Shown here piece by piece: positions 28,066 to 38,304 of a DNA stretch of 64,000 bases. Position 1 is the first letter of the stretch; the number at the start of each line of letters is the position of its first letter. Where the stretch lies: positions 183,143,501 to 183,207,500 of the forward strand of contig OX465598.1 of the NCBI GenBank assembly GCA_950022295.1. The letters run 5' to 3'. A model generated the notes under the pieces. It saw only the letters and a list, made by a program, of their open reading frames with translations. It ran no database searches and was not told the origin of the DNA. This DNA is from Bromus sterilis. Taxonomy: Eukaryota > Streptophyta > Magnoliopsida > Poales > Poaceae. A program made the translations under genes and the position numbers.

Positions 28066-31000
28066 TGTAACGACCCAATTCACACAGAATTGAAGTCTCT
28101 GTGCTCAAGTGCCAGTCCCTGGATCGAACTCGCTGGCACACACAGTATTATAGATGTATATCAAAGTACAAGTGCGTCATTATTACAACGTATGATCCAG
28201 AGTAAAATAAATAACAAGTTTCATAGCTCAAGGCTAGCTTATTCAATATAAATATAGTGGAAGAAAAAGCAAGTAACGTGGAGTCCCATCAACAGCCACA
28301 TGCGAACATGCTGAGTGTAGTCTCGCAACCCCTAAACGCACCTTACTGGTCTTCTGGAGAACCTGCAACACCGAAGGTTACAGCCCTACAACGGGTCAGT
28401 ACATCTGATTTGTACGGCAAGTGACACGAAAAAGGTTATATAAAGGACCTACAACTACATGCAAGGTAAGTCAAAGGAAAGGCTTATGGTTTTGTTTTGC
28501 AGAAAGCCAATTTTCTCCTGAACTAAACTGATCAAAATTTTAAGTTGAACTTAATACTTAAGAAAAAACTGGGCACACCAGTTCCAACACCACACCCTTT
28601 ATTTAATCTTGCCCACTCAAATTATTATGGTGATTCATATGTCAAGATCCTCCAGTAACAGTAATGCCTAGTAGCTCAATGATGTCCATAACCGGGGACA
28701 CGGCTAATCATGATTAGTTTTTACTCTGCAGAGGTTAGTACACTTTCCCCGCTGGACTCAACCCGAAGATTAAAATTTTCTCTGGCTTAGAAGAGGTCAC
28801 GTACACCCAACGGCAAGCCGGTACCACCTATCACATCTACATCTGCTAGCTTTGCACGGGAGAGGCTTCCCACAACGTACTCGACTAAGCCAGAGCCCAT
28901 ATGGCCAGCGGCTGTACATGGAAGCTTCTAGTCACCAAGTATGTCTGATATTTTTGAGCCTGGACGGCGCCAACTTACGTTCAAAGGGTAGCACCATGAC
29001 GTACTGTCAACCACCAAACCAACCATTAGGGGTACAACCTGGTCTCGCCCTTAGATAAGGCACGAGCCCCCAGGAAGCACTCCCTGCCCGTCCAGAGGTG
29101 AATTATATTTAAGGTTGCTAGTCAAATCATTAAATCCTCACATAGCTCAATGAAATCTCAAAGCAATCCCCGTCTACAAGCATAGCAACATATAACCAAC
29201 ACGAACTATGGCGACAAAGAATACAGGATCAGATCATATGGCTATCCTACCAAGTTTGCAGCAATAAAAGTATAAAGCTTCCTACACATGCATAGGGTGA
29301 TAAGTACTACATGCATAATGAAAAATATAGGATGAGATATGGTCAAAGTGCAACTTGCCTTTTCCATTCGGTGAAGTTCTTCACTCTCACGGTCCAGTCA
29401 ACTCTATTCGTCACACTCCGAGAACCTATCGCAACGAAGGAACTCAAATAAACAATCAAATCACAAGGACAAACAAAAGATTAACAAAACAAACACAAAG
29501 GTTTTAGCAACAAAACAAGCGGCTTGACACGGTACAAGTGTCGATGTGCTCGAAGGTGATCGGTGGAACGTGAACTCGAGAGAGTCAACGGACAAAGAAT
29601 TGTCGATACAAGATTATGATCAAGGCATTATGAAATCAAGGTAAAGATCATAGCAATATGAATGGTGTGTGGATATTGCCGATAGGATGTCTCATCTGAT
29701 CCAATATGCAAAAAGAATCACGTGAAACAGAATACTACAACACAGGTCAGAGCGAGTGCAAAATTGAATTGAATTTGAATTTAAACAGATCAAGAAACAT
29801 TTGAATTTTTGTGTACACATGATATAAACAGAAGGTACATGGAACGAGTGATCCAACGCAAAAATAATCACTCGATTTGGATCAACGGTTTAAAAGATAC
29901 GGCCTCCGGAATTTGAATTTTAATTTGAAATAAATTCAAATTAAAAAGTGTGCAAAGGTGTGAAAAGTTTACTCTATGATAAAGTATAGATCACTATGAG
30001 CGTGTAGGAAAAAGAATCACCTAATTCTGATGCACAGTTTAAAAGATACGGCTACGAAGATAATAGGGTGCAAACTGTGAAAAAGGGCCAATTCGTAAAT
30101 AAAATAAAAGTTTCTGTCGCAGACAGGTCCTTTTCGCTACAGGACAAAATTGCTGACGTACCGCTAACGTGGCGATGGCGCGGAAATCGAGGTTCGCCGG
30201 GCACGGAAGCTGAGGTTCACCGGGCACGGAAATTGAGGTTCGCCGGGCACGGAAACCGAAGTTTGTCGGCACGAAACCGAGGTTTGTCGGCGGCACGGAT
30301 CCCGAGGTTCGTCTGCGGCGGCACAGAAATCAATGCGCTTTAGGGTTTTTGAAGAAACGAAAAAGAAAAATTTCGAAATCTTATATAGCCCACATTTTTT
30401 TTTGAAATCCGTCTCGGGCTCAAATTGCGCTCGTGGGCGGAAAAGACTATTGGGCCGGCTCGGTACGCATTTTCTTTTTCTTTAAAAACCGAAACTTCAA
30501 ACAATTGTAGAAAAATAAATACTCATCAGAAAAATATGAAATAAATTTCTAAATTAATCAAATAATACAAGGAAATTTATTTAATGAATACATTTTCCAA
30601 AAGGGAAAATAAAAATAAAACATCTTCAAAATACTTTATTTAAATATAAAATACTTTTCATAAATCAGATAAAATCCAAAAAAATTTTAAAAATATTTTT
30701 ATTTGGTCAAAAGCATTGACAAACCATTTCTAAATAATAAAATATAAATTTTAAAATTGTCACACCAATAAATATTAAATAATGATTGTTTAATGAATAC
30801 TTTTTTCAACTCTTTTGAAATATTAAATAAATCATTTTAATGAAATAAAAACTCTCTTCGCATTAAAAAATCCCTAAATTAATTTTAGAGTTATTTTTAA
30901 TACTCAAAATTAATTTTAAAAACTTTAAAGTAATATTCTAAATATTTTCCAACATTATTAAAAAGGGGATAAGTCATTTTATATCCTCTCAAATGAATTT

Positions 31001-31315
31001 CCTCGAGTTGAAAAAATGTTTTGAATATTCAAAAGAATTCCAATAATGATTTAAAACATTTTCCAACCTTTTAATATGTTGAAGGAGTCATATTACCTTC
31101 TCTCATTTTGTTTTGTTGGTTTTATTTTAAAATAATAAATTCCAAAAAATACCAATTATGAATATTAGGGAAAGTCCTTTTATTCCCTCTCTTTTTAATA
31201 TTCGATAAACTCCAAAAGTTTTAAATCCCAGAGAAAATCAAACACATCAAGCAAACAATCATTATATATTTAATTTATTAACATTCCAAAATTCAGAGAA
31301 TTTTGGGATGTTACA
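28066..31315 (-). repeat. Chr-2 3' LTR
   Basis: 3250 bp, TGTAACGACCC..GTTACA on the plus strand. It holds a tandem repeat at 30180-30310, and A/T-rich sequence from 30500 to 31300. Confidence 0.9.
30180..30310. repeat. 23-bp tandem repeat in Chr-2 3' LTR
   Basis: About six to seven imperfect units built on GGAAATCGAGGTTCGCCGGG. They occupy the place where Chr-1 LTRs have their GC-rich leader. Confidence 0.8.
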
Positions 31316-32769
31316 CACTACCACCCTTAAAAGGAATCTCGTCCTCGAGATTCGAGAAGGCTAGAAAGAAAGGCTAGCGTTCGGGTCTTCATGACAGTCC
31401 ATCGATCCTCCGATGAGCTAGGGTGCTACCACCCTTAAAAGGAATGCGACGTGGTCCTCAAAATCTTACTCCATCGATGACATCCTTCATACATTCCTCG
31501 TATTCCTTGGAGATCTTGAATCCTCAGCCAAAAGGGGAGTCTTCCGTATACTGAACCTTCCTGGCTGACAAGTCAGACGCCCATACTAAGCAACTATCGA
31601 TTTTCTCATGGTGGTCATCAAGAATACTTTTACGGGATACATGCAGGAAACGGTCTTGGTCTATACTCACCGTACAACACAAACGGTAAACTTCTACAAG
31701 GGTCACACATCGTACCATTCTATGGTTCAGGCTTTGACATCGTCGTCTCTCTGCTATAGGTAAGTCACTCAAGATTTACTATCCCGCATAGCAAGAGCGA
31801 ATAATAAGGGTAGTCGTCATGGGGGCCAATCCATTCCGCACCCATATCATTACCTTGTATATGGTTTAGTGAATCTCGCAATCTAAAACTCGGTCATTCT
31901 CACAAGCATTGCAGAAGTCCTCCTTATCTTGAACTGGGTCCAGATAAATCCATGGTTCTGCAAGCCGACAAAAACACCTATCGTTTCCTCACAACTCTCA
32001 GGTTTTCGAAAACTGCTATAAACGTGTACTGGTGGACTACAACTTCCTCCAGAGTTCTTCCTTCAGCAAGATTGTGCTTGCTTGTTGTGAGATCCTGGCA
32101 CACGAGATTAACTTTGAACTCATCATCGGTTGCATCCATCTTCATTCCTGTCTTGACATTTGTAGCCAATGTAGTAGCTTCTTCAGTTTAGGGATGAGGA
32201 TGAGGGGGAATAGGATGTAGATAGCGAGGTAGAGAGAGAGAGATACCCATACAAACATCACACTAGTTTTGAAAATAAGTTTTGGTGTGTAGCTGTCGGT
32301 AAAACAAGAAAAGACAGCTCACAGAAACGATCTAACGGTAGAAACTTTGAATCTTCCAGGTCTTCAAGTCTTCAATGACGGCAGCTTCAGTGTTGCAATG
32401 TCAAAACAATCTTCATATCATTCAGTCATTTTTCAAGTTATTCTCCTTGTTGATGTGTCTTTTTCAGTCTTGAAGCATACTAATTAGATAAGGGGTCTAA
32501 TGAAACGTAAACTTATTCTACTCGCACAGAAAACACACAAAGCACAACACATCACATCAATCAAATACATATCAAGGCCACAGGGTACAAGACAAAACTT
32601 AACAAAACAATCACGACATAAAACATCTAGTCAATGCATAGCAAACATGCATCGATACACATCTCCAACTAACATTAAAAAGGTAACATCGTACCCTTAG
32701 TGCACACCTATGAATATTCTATTCTCCAATTGCAAATCATAAGCTTCTTCAAGCCAGCATCCTTGCAAA
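31316..32769 (-). other. Chr-2 internal 3' region, non-coding
   Basis: About 1.45 kb between LTR and gag-like ORF. The first ~45 bp (ATCTCGTCCTCGAGATTCG) resembles the end of Chr-1 pol, and a PPT-like TTTTAAGGGTGGTAGTG (minus) abuts the LTR. CTACCACCCTTAAAAGGAAT is repeated near 31318 and 31424. Otherwise no frame or domain is apparent, so this is likely the collapsed remnant of pol. Confidence 0.55.
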
Positions 32770-33501
32770 TCACAACCTCTTCTTTCCCTTCAATTCTGGA
32801 CACATATTGCTGTAGTGTCCCATGTTCCTGCACCGATAACACTCAATTTGGTTAAGGTCCTTTATCTTCTTCCTCATGAGTGCTTCCTTTAGTTCTGGAC
32901 ACATGTTGGCGTAATGTGCCATATTCCTGCACCGAAAACACTGAATTTGGCTAATGTCCTTCATTTTATTCTTCACGGGGGCTTCCCTGAATTCTTGGAT
33001 AATCTTCTCCATTCCTTCCTTTTGATGCTGAGATACTTGTTGTGTCATGATGAAAAATTGACACTGAGCCGAGTAATGATTATTTCCTTCACACACGAAA
33101 CATGTGACTTGTGCAGTGGGACATTCTTCACCCGAGTGGATTTCCTCACAATGGGGACATCCATCTTGGTGTCCTTCATAGGAGTGTTCTATTTCTCCGC
33201 AAATTGTACAAGCACGGATCCTCTTAAGGGTTACCGTCCTTTGCATCGGGGTGATGAGGCGGGATCCCAACAAAATCCTTTTAAATTCCTTCCAAGTAAT
33301 CTTCCTTCGTAATTCGTCAATCGCTTGGTGCATTGTCCACCAGGTAGCAGCCTCTTCTACCAAGTACTTAACTGCATAGGGGACCATGTCCTCACTTCCA
33401 ACCTTGTTATTCTCCATGTGCTCCTCCATATTATGAATCCATTGCTCCACCTTTAGTCTCGACATCGCCCCAGAAAAGGCGAGTCCTACTCCATACTCCA
33501 T
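32770..33501 (-). CDS. Chr-2 gag-like protein with zinc-knuckle array
   Basis: An intact 243-residue frame with ATG at 33501. The N-terminal half shows a shortened capsid-like region (EEAATWWTMHQ, ITWKEFKRILL). The C-terminal half is cysteine-rich. Canonical CX2CX4HX4C knuckles are CFVCEGNNHYSAQC, CFRCRNMAHYANMC and CYRCRNMGHYSNMC. CPHCEEIHSGEEC is a one-residue-shorter variant and CTICGEIEHSYEGHQDGC a longer one. The last two canonical knuckles sit in a tandem duplication of about 34 residues. Chr-1 gag has a single knuckle, CFRCKNMGHYATDC, clearly related. The protein would bind nucleic acid and could serve in packaging. It lacks protease and pol. Confidence 0.8.
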   Translation of the reverse strand: MEYGVGLAFSGAMSRLKVEQWIHNMEEHMENNKVGSEDMVPYAVKYLVEEAATWWTMHQAIDELRRKITWKEFKRILLGSRLITPMQRTVTLKRIRACTICGEIEHSYEGHQDGCPHCEEIHSGEECPTAQVTCFVCEGNNHYSAQCQFFIMTQQVSQHQKEGMEKIIQEFREAPVKNKMKDISQIQCFRCRNMAHYANMCPELKEALMRKKIKDLNQIECYRCRNMGHYSNMCPELKGKKRL

Positions 33502-34112
33502 TTATTAAACCCATACGACAAGGGTTAGGGCAAAACTATAACACCGACAAGACAACAACTAAAGATAACACCAAACATATGCACTCAAACAAGAAAGCGG
33601 CAAAAACACCTACATCCGACAGTAACACATAATAACAAACAATATAGTCACCAAAGTCAAAACACACAAACAACACCTAGAGTAAGGTCATATGTGCAAG
33701 ACATACGATCTCATCATACTACACGAATTTCATTCATCTATCTCCATATAAAATTGGGGGTCTGATGCTAGGATTCATCCTTCTCAGCTAAGCTGATCTT
33801 AAATATTCCTCTCATGGTGTCAAAACTTATTTATCCTCATAAGTTACTCCTTCTAGTTCTTGTGGTCATCACTTCAATTGATCCACGAGGTTGATGATGT
33901 ACTTCTCAAAAATCAAATCTTCAGGGGCATAATCAACTCGAAGGGGTATTTATAACAAAACAAGACAAGAAGTGTAGAAGATGAATAATAGATGAGAGAT
34001 ACTAGCGGAGAGAGTAAGTAATCAAAGAGTGGTAAAATATTTTTGTTCCTATGGCTTTTCCTATCCGTTTTCTAGGGTCACGACCTATAGTCAACATGGC
34101 TCTGATATCATC
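33502..34112 (-). other. Chr-2 leader between 5' LTR and gag-like ORF
   Basis: About 610 bp without a supportable ORF. The first bases after the LTR (minus) contain TGATATCAGAGCCATG, a diverged tRNA-iMet PBS. The extra ORF of Chr-1 is not present here. Confidence 0.6.
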
Positions 34113-37100
34113 TGTAACGACCCAATTCACACATAATTGAAGTCTCTGTGCTCAAGTGCCAGTCCCTGGATCGAAATCGCTGGCACACACAGTATTATAG
34201 ATGTATATCAAAGTGCAAGTGCGTCATTATTACAACGTATGATCCAGAGTAAAATAAATAACAAGTTGCATAGCTCAAGGCTAGCTTATTCAATATAAAT
34301 ATAGAGGAATCAAAAGCAAGTAACGTGGAGTCCCATCAAAAGCCACATGCGAGCATGCTGAGTGTAGACTCGCAACACCTAAACGCACCTTCCTGGTCGT
34401 CTGGAAAACCTGGAACACCGAAGGTTACAGCCCGACAACGGGTCAGTACATCTGATTTGTACGGCAAGTGACACGGAAAAGGTTATATGAAGGACCTACA
34501 AATACATGCAAGGTAAGTCAAAGGAAAGGCTTATGATTTTGTTTTGCAGAAAGCCAATTTTCTCCTGAACTAAACTAATCAAAATTTTAAGTTTAACTTA
34601 CTACTTAAGAACGTTCTGGGCACACCAGTTCCAACACCACACCCTTTTTTTAACCTTGCCCACTCAAATTATTATGGTGATTCATATGTCAAGATCCTCC
34701 AGTAACAGTAATGTCTAGTAGCTCAAGGATGTCCATAACCGGGGACACGGCTAATCATGATTAGTTTTTACTCTGCAGAGGTTAGTACACTTTCCCCGCT
34801 GGACTCAACCCGAAGATTGAGACGAAGTCTTTCAGAAGAGGTCACCTACACCCAACGGCAAGCCGGTACCACCTATCACATCTACATCTGCTAGCTTTGC
34901 ACGGGAGAGGCTTCCCACAACGTACTCAACTAAGCCAGAGCCCATATGGCCAGCGTCTGTACATGGAAGCTTCTAGTCACCAAGTATGTATGATCTTTTT
35001 GAGCCTGGACGGCGCCCACTTACGTTCAGAGGGTAGCACCATGACGTACTGTCAACCACCAAACCAACCATTAGGGGTACAACCTGGTCTCACCCTTAGA
35101 TAAGGCACGAGCCCCCAGGAAGCACACCCTGCCTGTCCAGAGGTGAATTATATTTAAGGTTGCTAGTCAAATCATTAAATCCTCACATAGCTCAATGAAA
35201 TCTCAAACCAATCCCCGTCTACAAGCATAGCAACATATAACCAACACGAACTATGGCGACAAAGAATACAGGATCAGATCATATGGCTATCCTACCACGT
35301 TTGCAGCAATAAAAGTATAAAGCTTCCTACACATGCATAGGGTGATAAGTACTACATGCATAATGAAAAATATAGGATGAGATATGGTCAAAGTGCAACT
35401 TGCCTTTTCCATTCGGTGAAGTTCTTCGCTCTCACGGTCCAGTCAACTCTATTCGTCACACTCCGAGAATCTATCGCAACGAAGGAACTCAAATAAGCAA
35501 TCACATCACAAGGACAAACAAAAGATCAACAAAACAAACATAAAGGTTTTAGCAACAAAACAAGAGGCTTGACACGGTACAAGTGTCGATATGCTCGAAG
35601 GTGATCGGTGGAACGTGAACTCGAGAGAGTCAACGGACAAAGAATTGTCGATACAAGATTATGATCAAGGCATTATGAAATCAAGGTAAAGATCATAGCA
35701 ATATGAATTGTGTGTGGATATTGCCGATAGGATGTCTCATATGATCCAATATGCAAAAAGAATCACGTGAAACAGAATACTACAACACAGGTCATAGCGA
35801 GTGCAAAATTGAATTGAATTTTAATTTAAACAGATAAAGAAACATTTGAATTTTTGTGTACACATGATATAAACAGAAGGTACATGGAACGAGTGATCCA
35901 ACGCAAAAAGAATCACTCGATTTGGATCAACGGTTTAAAAGATACGGCCTCCGGAATTTGAATTTTAATTTGAAATAAATTCAAATTCAAAATTGTGCAA
36001 AGGTGTGAAAAGTTTACTCTATGATAAAGTAAAGATCACTACGGCGTGTAGGAAAAATAATCACCTAATTCCGATATACGGTTTAAACGATACGGCTACG
36101 AAGATTATAGGGTGCAAACTGTGAAAAAGGGCCTATTCGTAAATAAATTAAAAGTTTCTGTCGCAGATAGGTCCTTTTCGCTACAGGACAAAATTAGTGA
36201 CGAACCGCTGACGTGGCGATGGCGTGGAAATCGAGGTTTTCCGGGCACGGAAACCGAGGTTCGCCGCGCACGGAAATCGAGGTTTGTCGACACGGAAACC
36301 GAGGTTCGTCAATCACGGAAATCGAGGTTCGCCGGGCACGGAAATCGAGGTTCGTCGGCTGCGCGGATCCCGAGTATCGTCTGCGGTGGCACGGAAAATC
36401 GAGGCGCTTTAGGGTTTCTGAAAAAACGAAAAAGAAAAATTTCGAAATCTTATATAGCTCGAATTTTTTTTTTGAAATTCGTCTCGGGCTCGGTACGCAT
36501 TTTCTTTTTCTTTAAAAACCGAAACTTCAAACAATTGTAGAAAAACAAATACTCATCAAAAAATATGAAATAAATTTCTAAATTCATCAAATAATACAAG
36601 GAAATTTATTGAATGAATACATTTACCAATGGGAAAATAAAAATAATTTTTTTCTAAATACTTTATTTAAATATAAAATAATTTTCACAAATAATATAAA
36701 ATCCAATAAATTATTTAAAAATATTTTTATTTGGTCAAAAGCATTGACAAACCATTTATAAATGATAAAATATAAGTTTTAAAATTTTCACACCAATAAA
36801 TAATTTGGTAAAATAAAGATATCCCATTGGAATACTTTTTTCAACTCTTTTGAAATATTAAATAAATCATTTTAATGAAATAAAAACTCTCTTAGCATTA
36901 TAAAATCCCTAAATTAATTTTAGAGTTATTTTTAATACTCAAAATAAATTTTAAAAACTTTAAAGTAATATTATAAATATTTTCCAACATTATTAAAAAG
37001 GGGATAAGTCATTTTATATCCTCTCAAATGAATTTCCTCGAGTTGAAAAAATGTTTTGAATATTCAAAAGAATTCCAATAATGATTTAAAACATTTTCCA

Positions 37101-37349
37101 ACCTTTTAATATGTCGAAGGAGTCATATTACCTTCTCTCATTTTGTTTTGTTGGTTTTGTTTTAAAATAATAAATTCCAAAAACACCAATTATGAATATT
37201 AGGGAAAGTCCTTTTATTCCCTCTCTTTTTAATATTCGATAAACTCCAAAAGTTTTAAATCTCAGAGAAAATCAAACACATCAAGCAAACAATCATTATA
37301 TATTTAATTTATTAATATTCCAAAATTCGGAGAATTTTGGGATGTTACA
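34113..37349 (-). repeat. Chr-2 5' LTR
   Basis: 3237 bp, near-identical partner of 28066-31315 over most of its length. It contains the 23-bp tandem array at 36223-36410. Confidence 0.9.
36223..36410. repeat. 23-bp tandem repeat in Chr-2 5' LTR
   Basis: About seven to eight units of the same GGAAATCGAGGTTCG-based repeat. Copy number and order differ from the 3' LTR. Confidence 0.8.
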
Positions 37350-37354
37350 GTTTA
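37350..37354. repeat. Target site duplication of Chr-2 (right)
   Basis: GTTTA, one mismatch to 28061-28065. Confidence 0.8.
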
Positions 37355-38266
37355 AGTAATATATTTGATTCTCCTCTTTTATATTTATGTTCTTGTGTAA
37401 TTCTTGCATGTTCTCCGTTGCTATTTATTGCTTTGGCCAAGTAGTAGGTAGTGACTCCAAGAAGGAGCGTTATGCATGATTGTGGGTTCATGCCCCCTGA
37501 TGACTAGCTTGAGTGACAAAAACATGAGTCTAGGGGATGTGTTGTTGCCACAAGGGAGAAAACAACGGTGCTTGTACTTGCGGGGTGCAAGGATTGTTTT
37601 CTTTACGCAAAGTTATTTAATGTAGTTATCTGTTGCTTTGAGTTTACACTTTGGGTAGGATTCGCAACTTAATACCAGCGAGATGTTCTGGATAGATATC
37701 TCAAGGTGGATGATTAGTAGCTAGATGCAGATGGATTTCGATCTACTTGTCTTGGCGTACTGCTCATGCTTTTGAGCCTCTGCCTTTCTTTATAGCATAG
37801 TTAGCATTGGTTTGCGCACATAATCCTGTCAGATGCCCAGCTGTAATTTGTTTACCTCGCATGACTATTTTATCGTCTTTTGGGAGAGAGACATCACTAG
37901 TGAACATCATGGGATCCCGGTCCATATTTCCAATACTATTTACACCCGCTATTTATTTCCTGCTTTATTTACCTTTCCGTTGCTATCACTATCATTATTA
38001 TCCAGTGCGTTTGATCCTTTGTGAACACCAAGGCCAGAGAGATTAACAACCTCTCTGAACTCGTTGGGAGCAAAGTTATCTGTTGTGTGTGCAGGTCCAC
38101 GACTACTCTCGCGCCACCAAAGCAATTTCTGGCGCCGTTGTCACCTTCCTGTCGTTGTTGGAGTCCTACTGGAGACAAACCTTGGTATCCTCACCGAGGG
38201 AAATTTTCTGCTGTCTACATCTCAACCTTCCACTTTGGGTAACCAACGAGGGGCGAGAATCCATCA
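37355..38266 (+). repeat. Ath-1 3' LTR, second part
   Basis: Resumes the Athila LTR after Chr-2 and ends CCATCA at 38266. It includes the conserved acceptor TGTGTGTGCAG ending at 38094. Confidence 0.92.
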
Positions 38267-38271
38267 ATCGT
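38267..38271. repeat. Target site duplication of Ath-1 (right)
   Basis: ATCGT, matching 1738-1742. Confidence 0.92.
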
Positions 38272-38304
38272 CTTCGTGAAGAATTCTTTGTAGCGAGGGA
38301 TATT
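38272..38304 (+). pseudogene. Chr-0: chromodomain end (right piece)
   Basis: Continues the frame broken at 1742 with LREEFF and runs without a stop into the following LTR, closing at about 38365. The short distance from chromodomain to LTR is normal for chromoviruses. Confidence 0.75.

Larger units (their letters stand above)
28066..37349 (-). mobile_element. Chr-2: non-autonomous chromovirus relative with 3.2-kb LTRs
   Basis: Minus-strand element inserted in the Ath-1 3' LTR. LTRs are 28066-31315 (3') and 34113-37349 (5'), and only 2.8 kb lies between them. It has a tRNA-iMet-type PBS variant (TGATATCAGAGCCATG) and a gag-like ORF, but no protease, reverse transcriptase or integrase sequence. 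About the first 600 bp of its LTR (plus coordinates 28066 onward) match Chr-1's LTR closely, and the last ~25 codons region before the LTR resembles the end of Chr-1 pol. It was probably mobilised by Chr-1-like elements. Confidence 0.9.
1743..38266 (+). mobile_element. Ath-1: Athila-type Gypsy element, heavily interrupted
   Basis: An LTR retrotransposon bounded by two ~1.66-kb LTRs and the 5-bp duplication ATCGT. Athila affiliation rests on the PBS complementary to tRNA-Asp (TGGCGCCGTTGCCGGGGA), the gag and protease sequence, and the AAGCTTGGGGATG polypurine tract (PPT). It encodes gag and an aspartic protease only. After the gag-pro stop at 24379-24381 there is about 2.9 kb of non-coding sequence and no reverse transcriptase, integrase or envelope gene, so it depended on another element for movement. 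Three later insertions lie inside it: Tat-1, Chr-1 and Chr-2 (the last within its 3' LTR). The first ~250 bp of the two LTRs differ at about a dozen positions by eye, so the element is not recent. Similar non-autonomous Athila families are abundant in Triticeae, but the family name was not verified. Confidence 0.92.
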
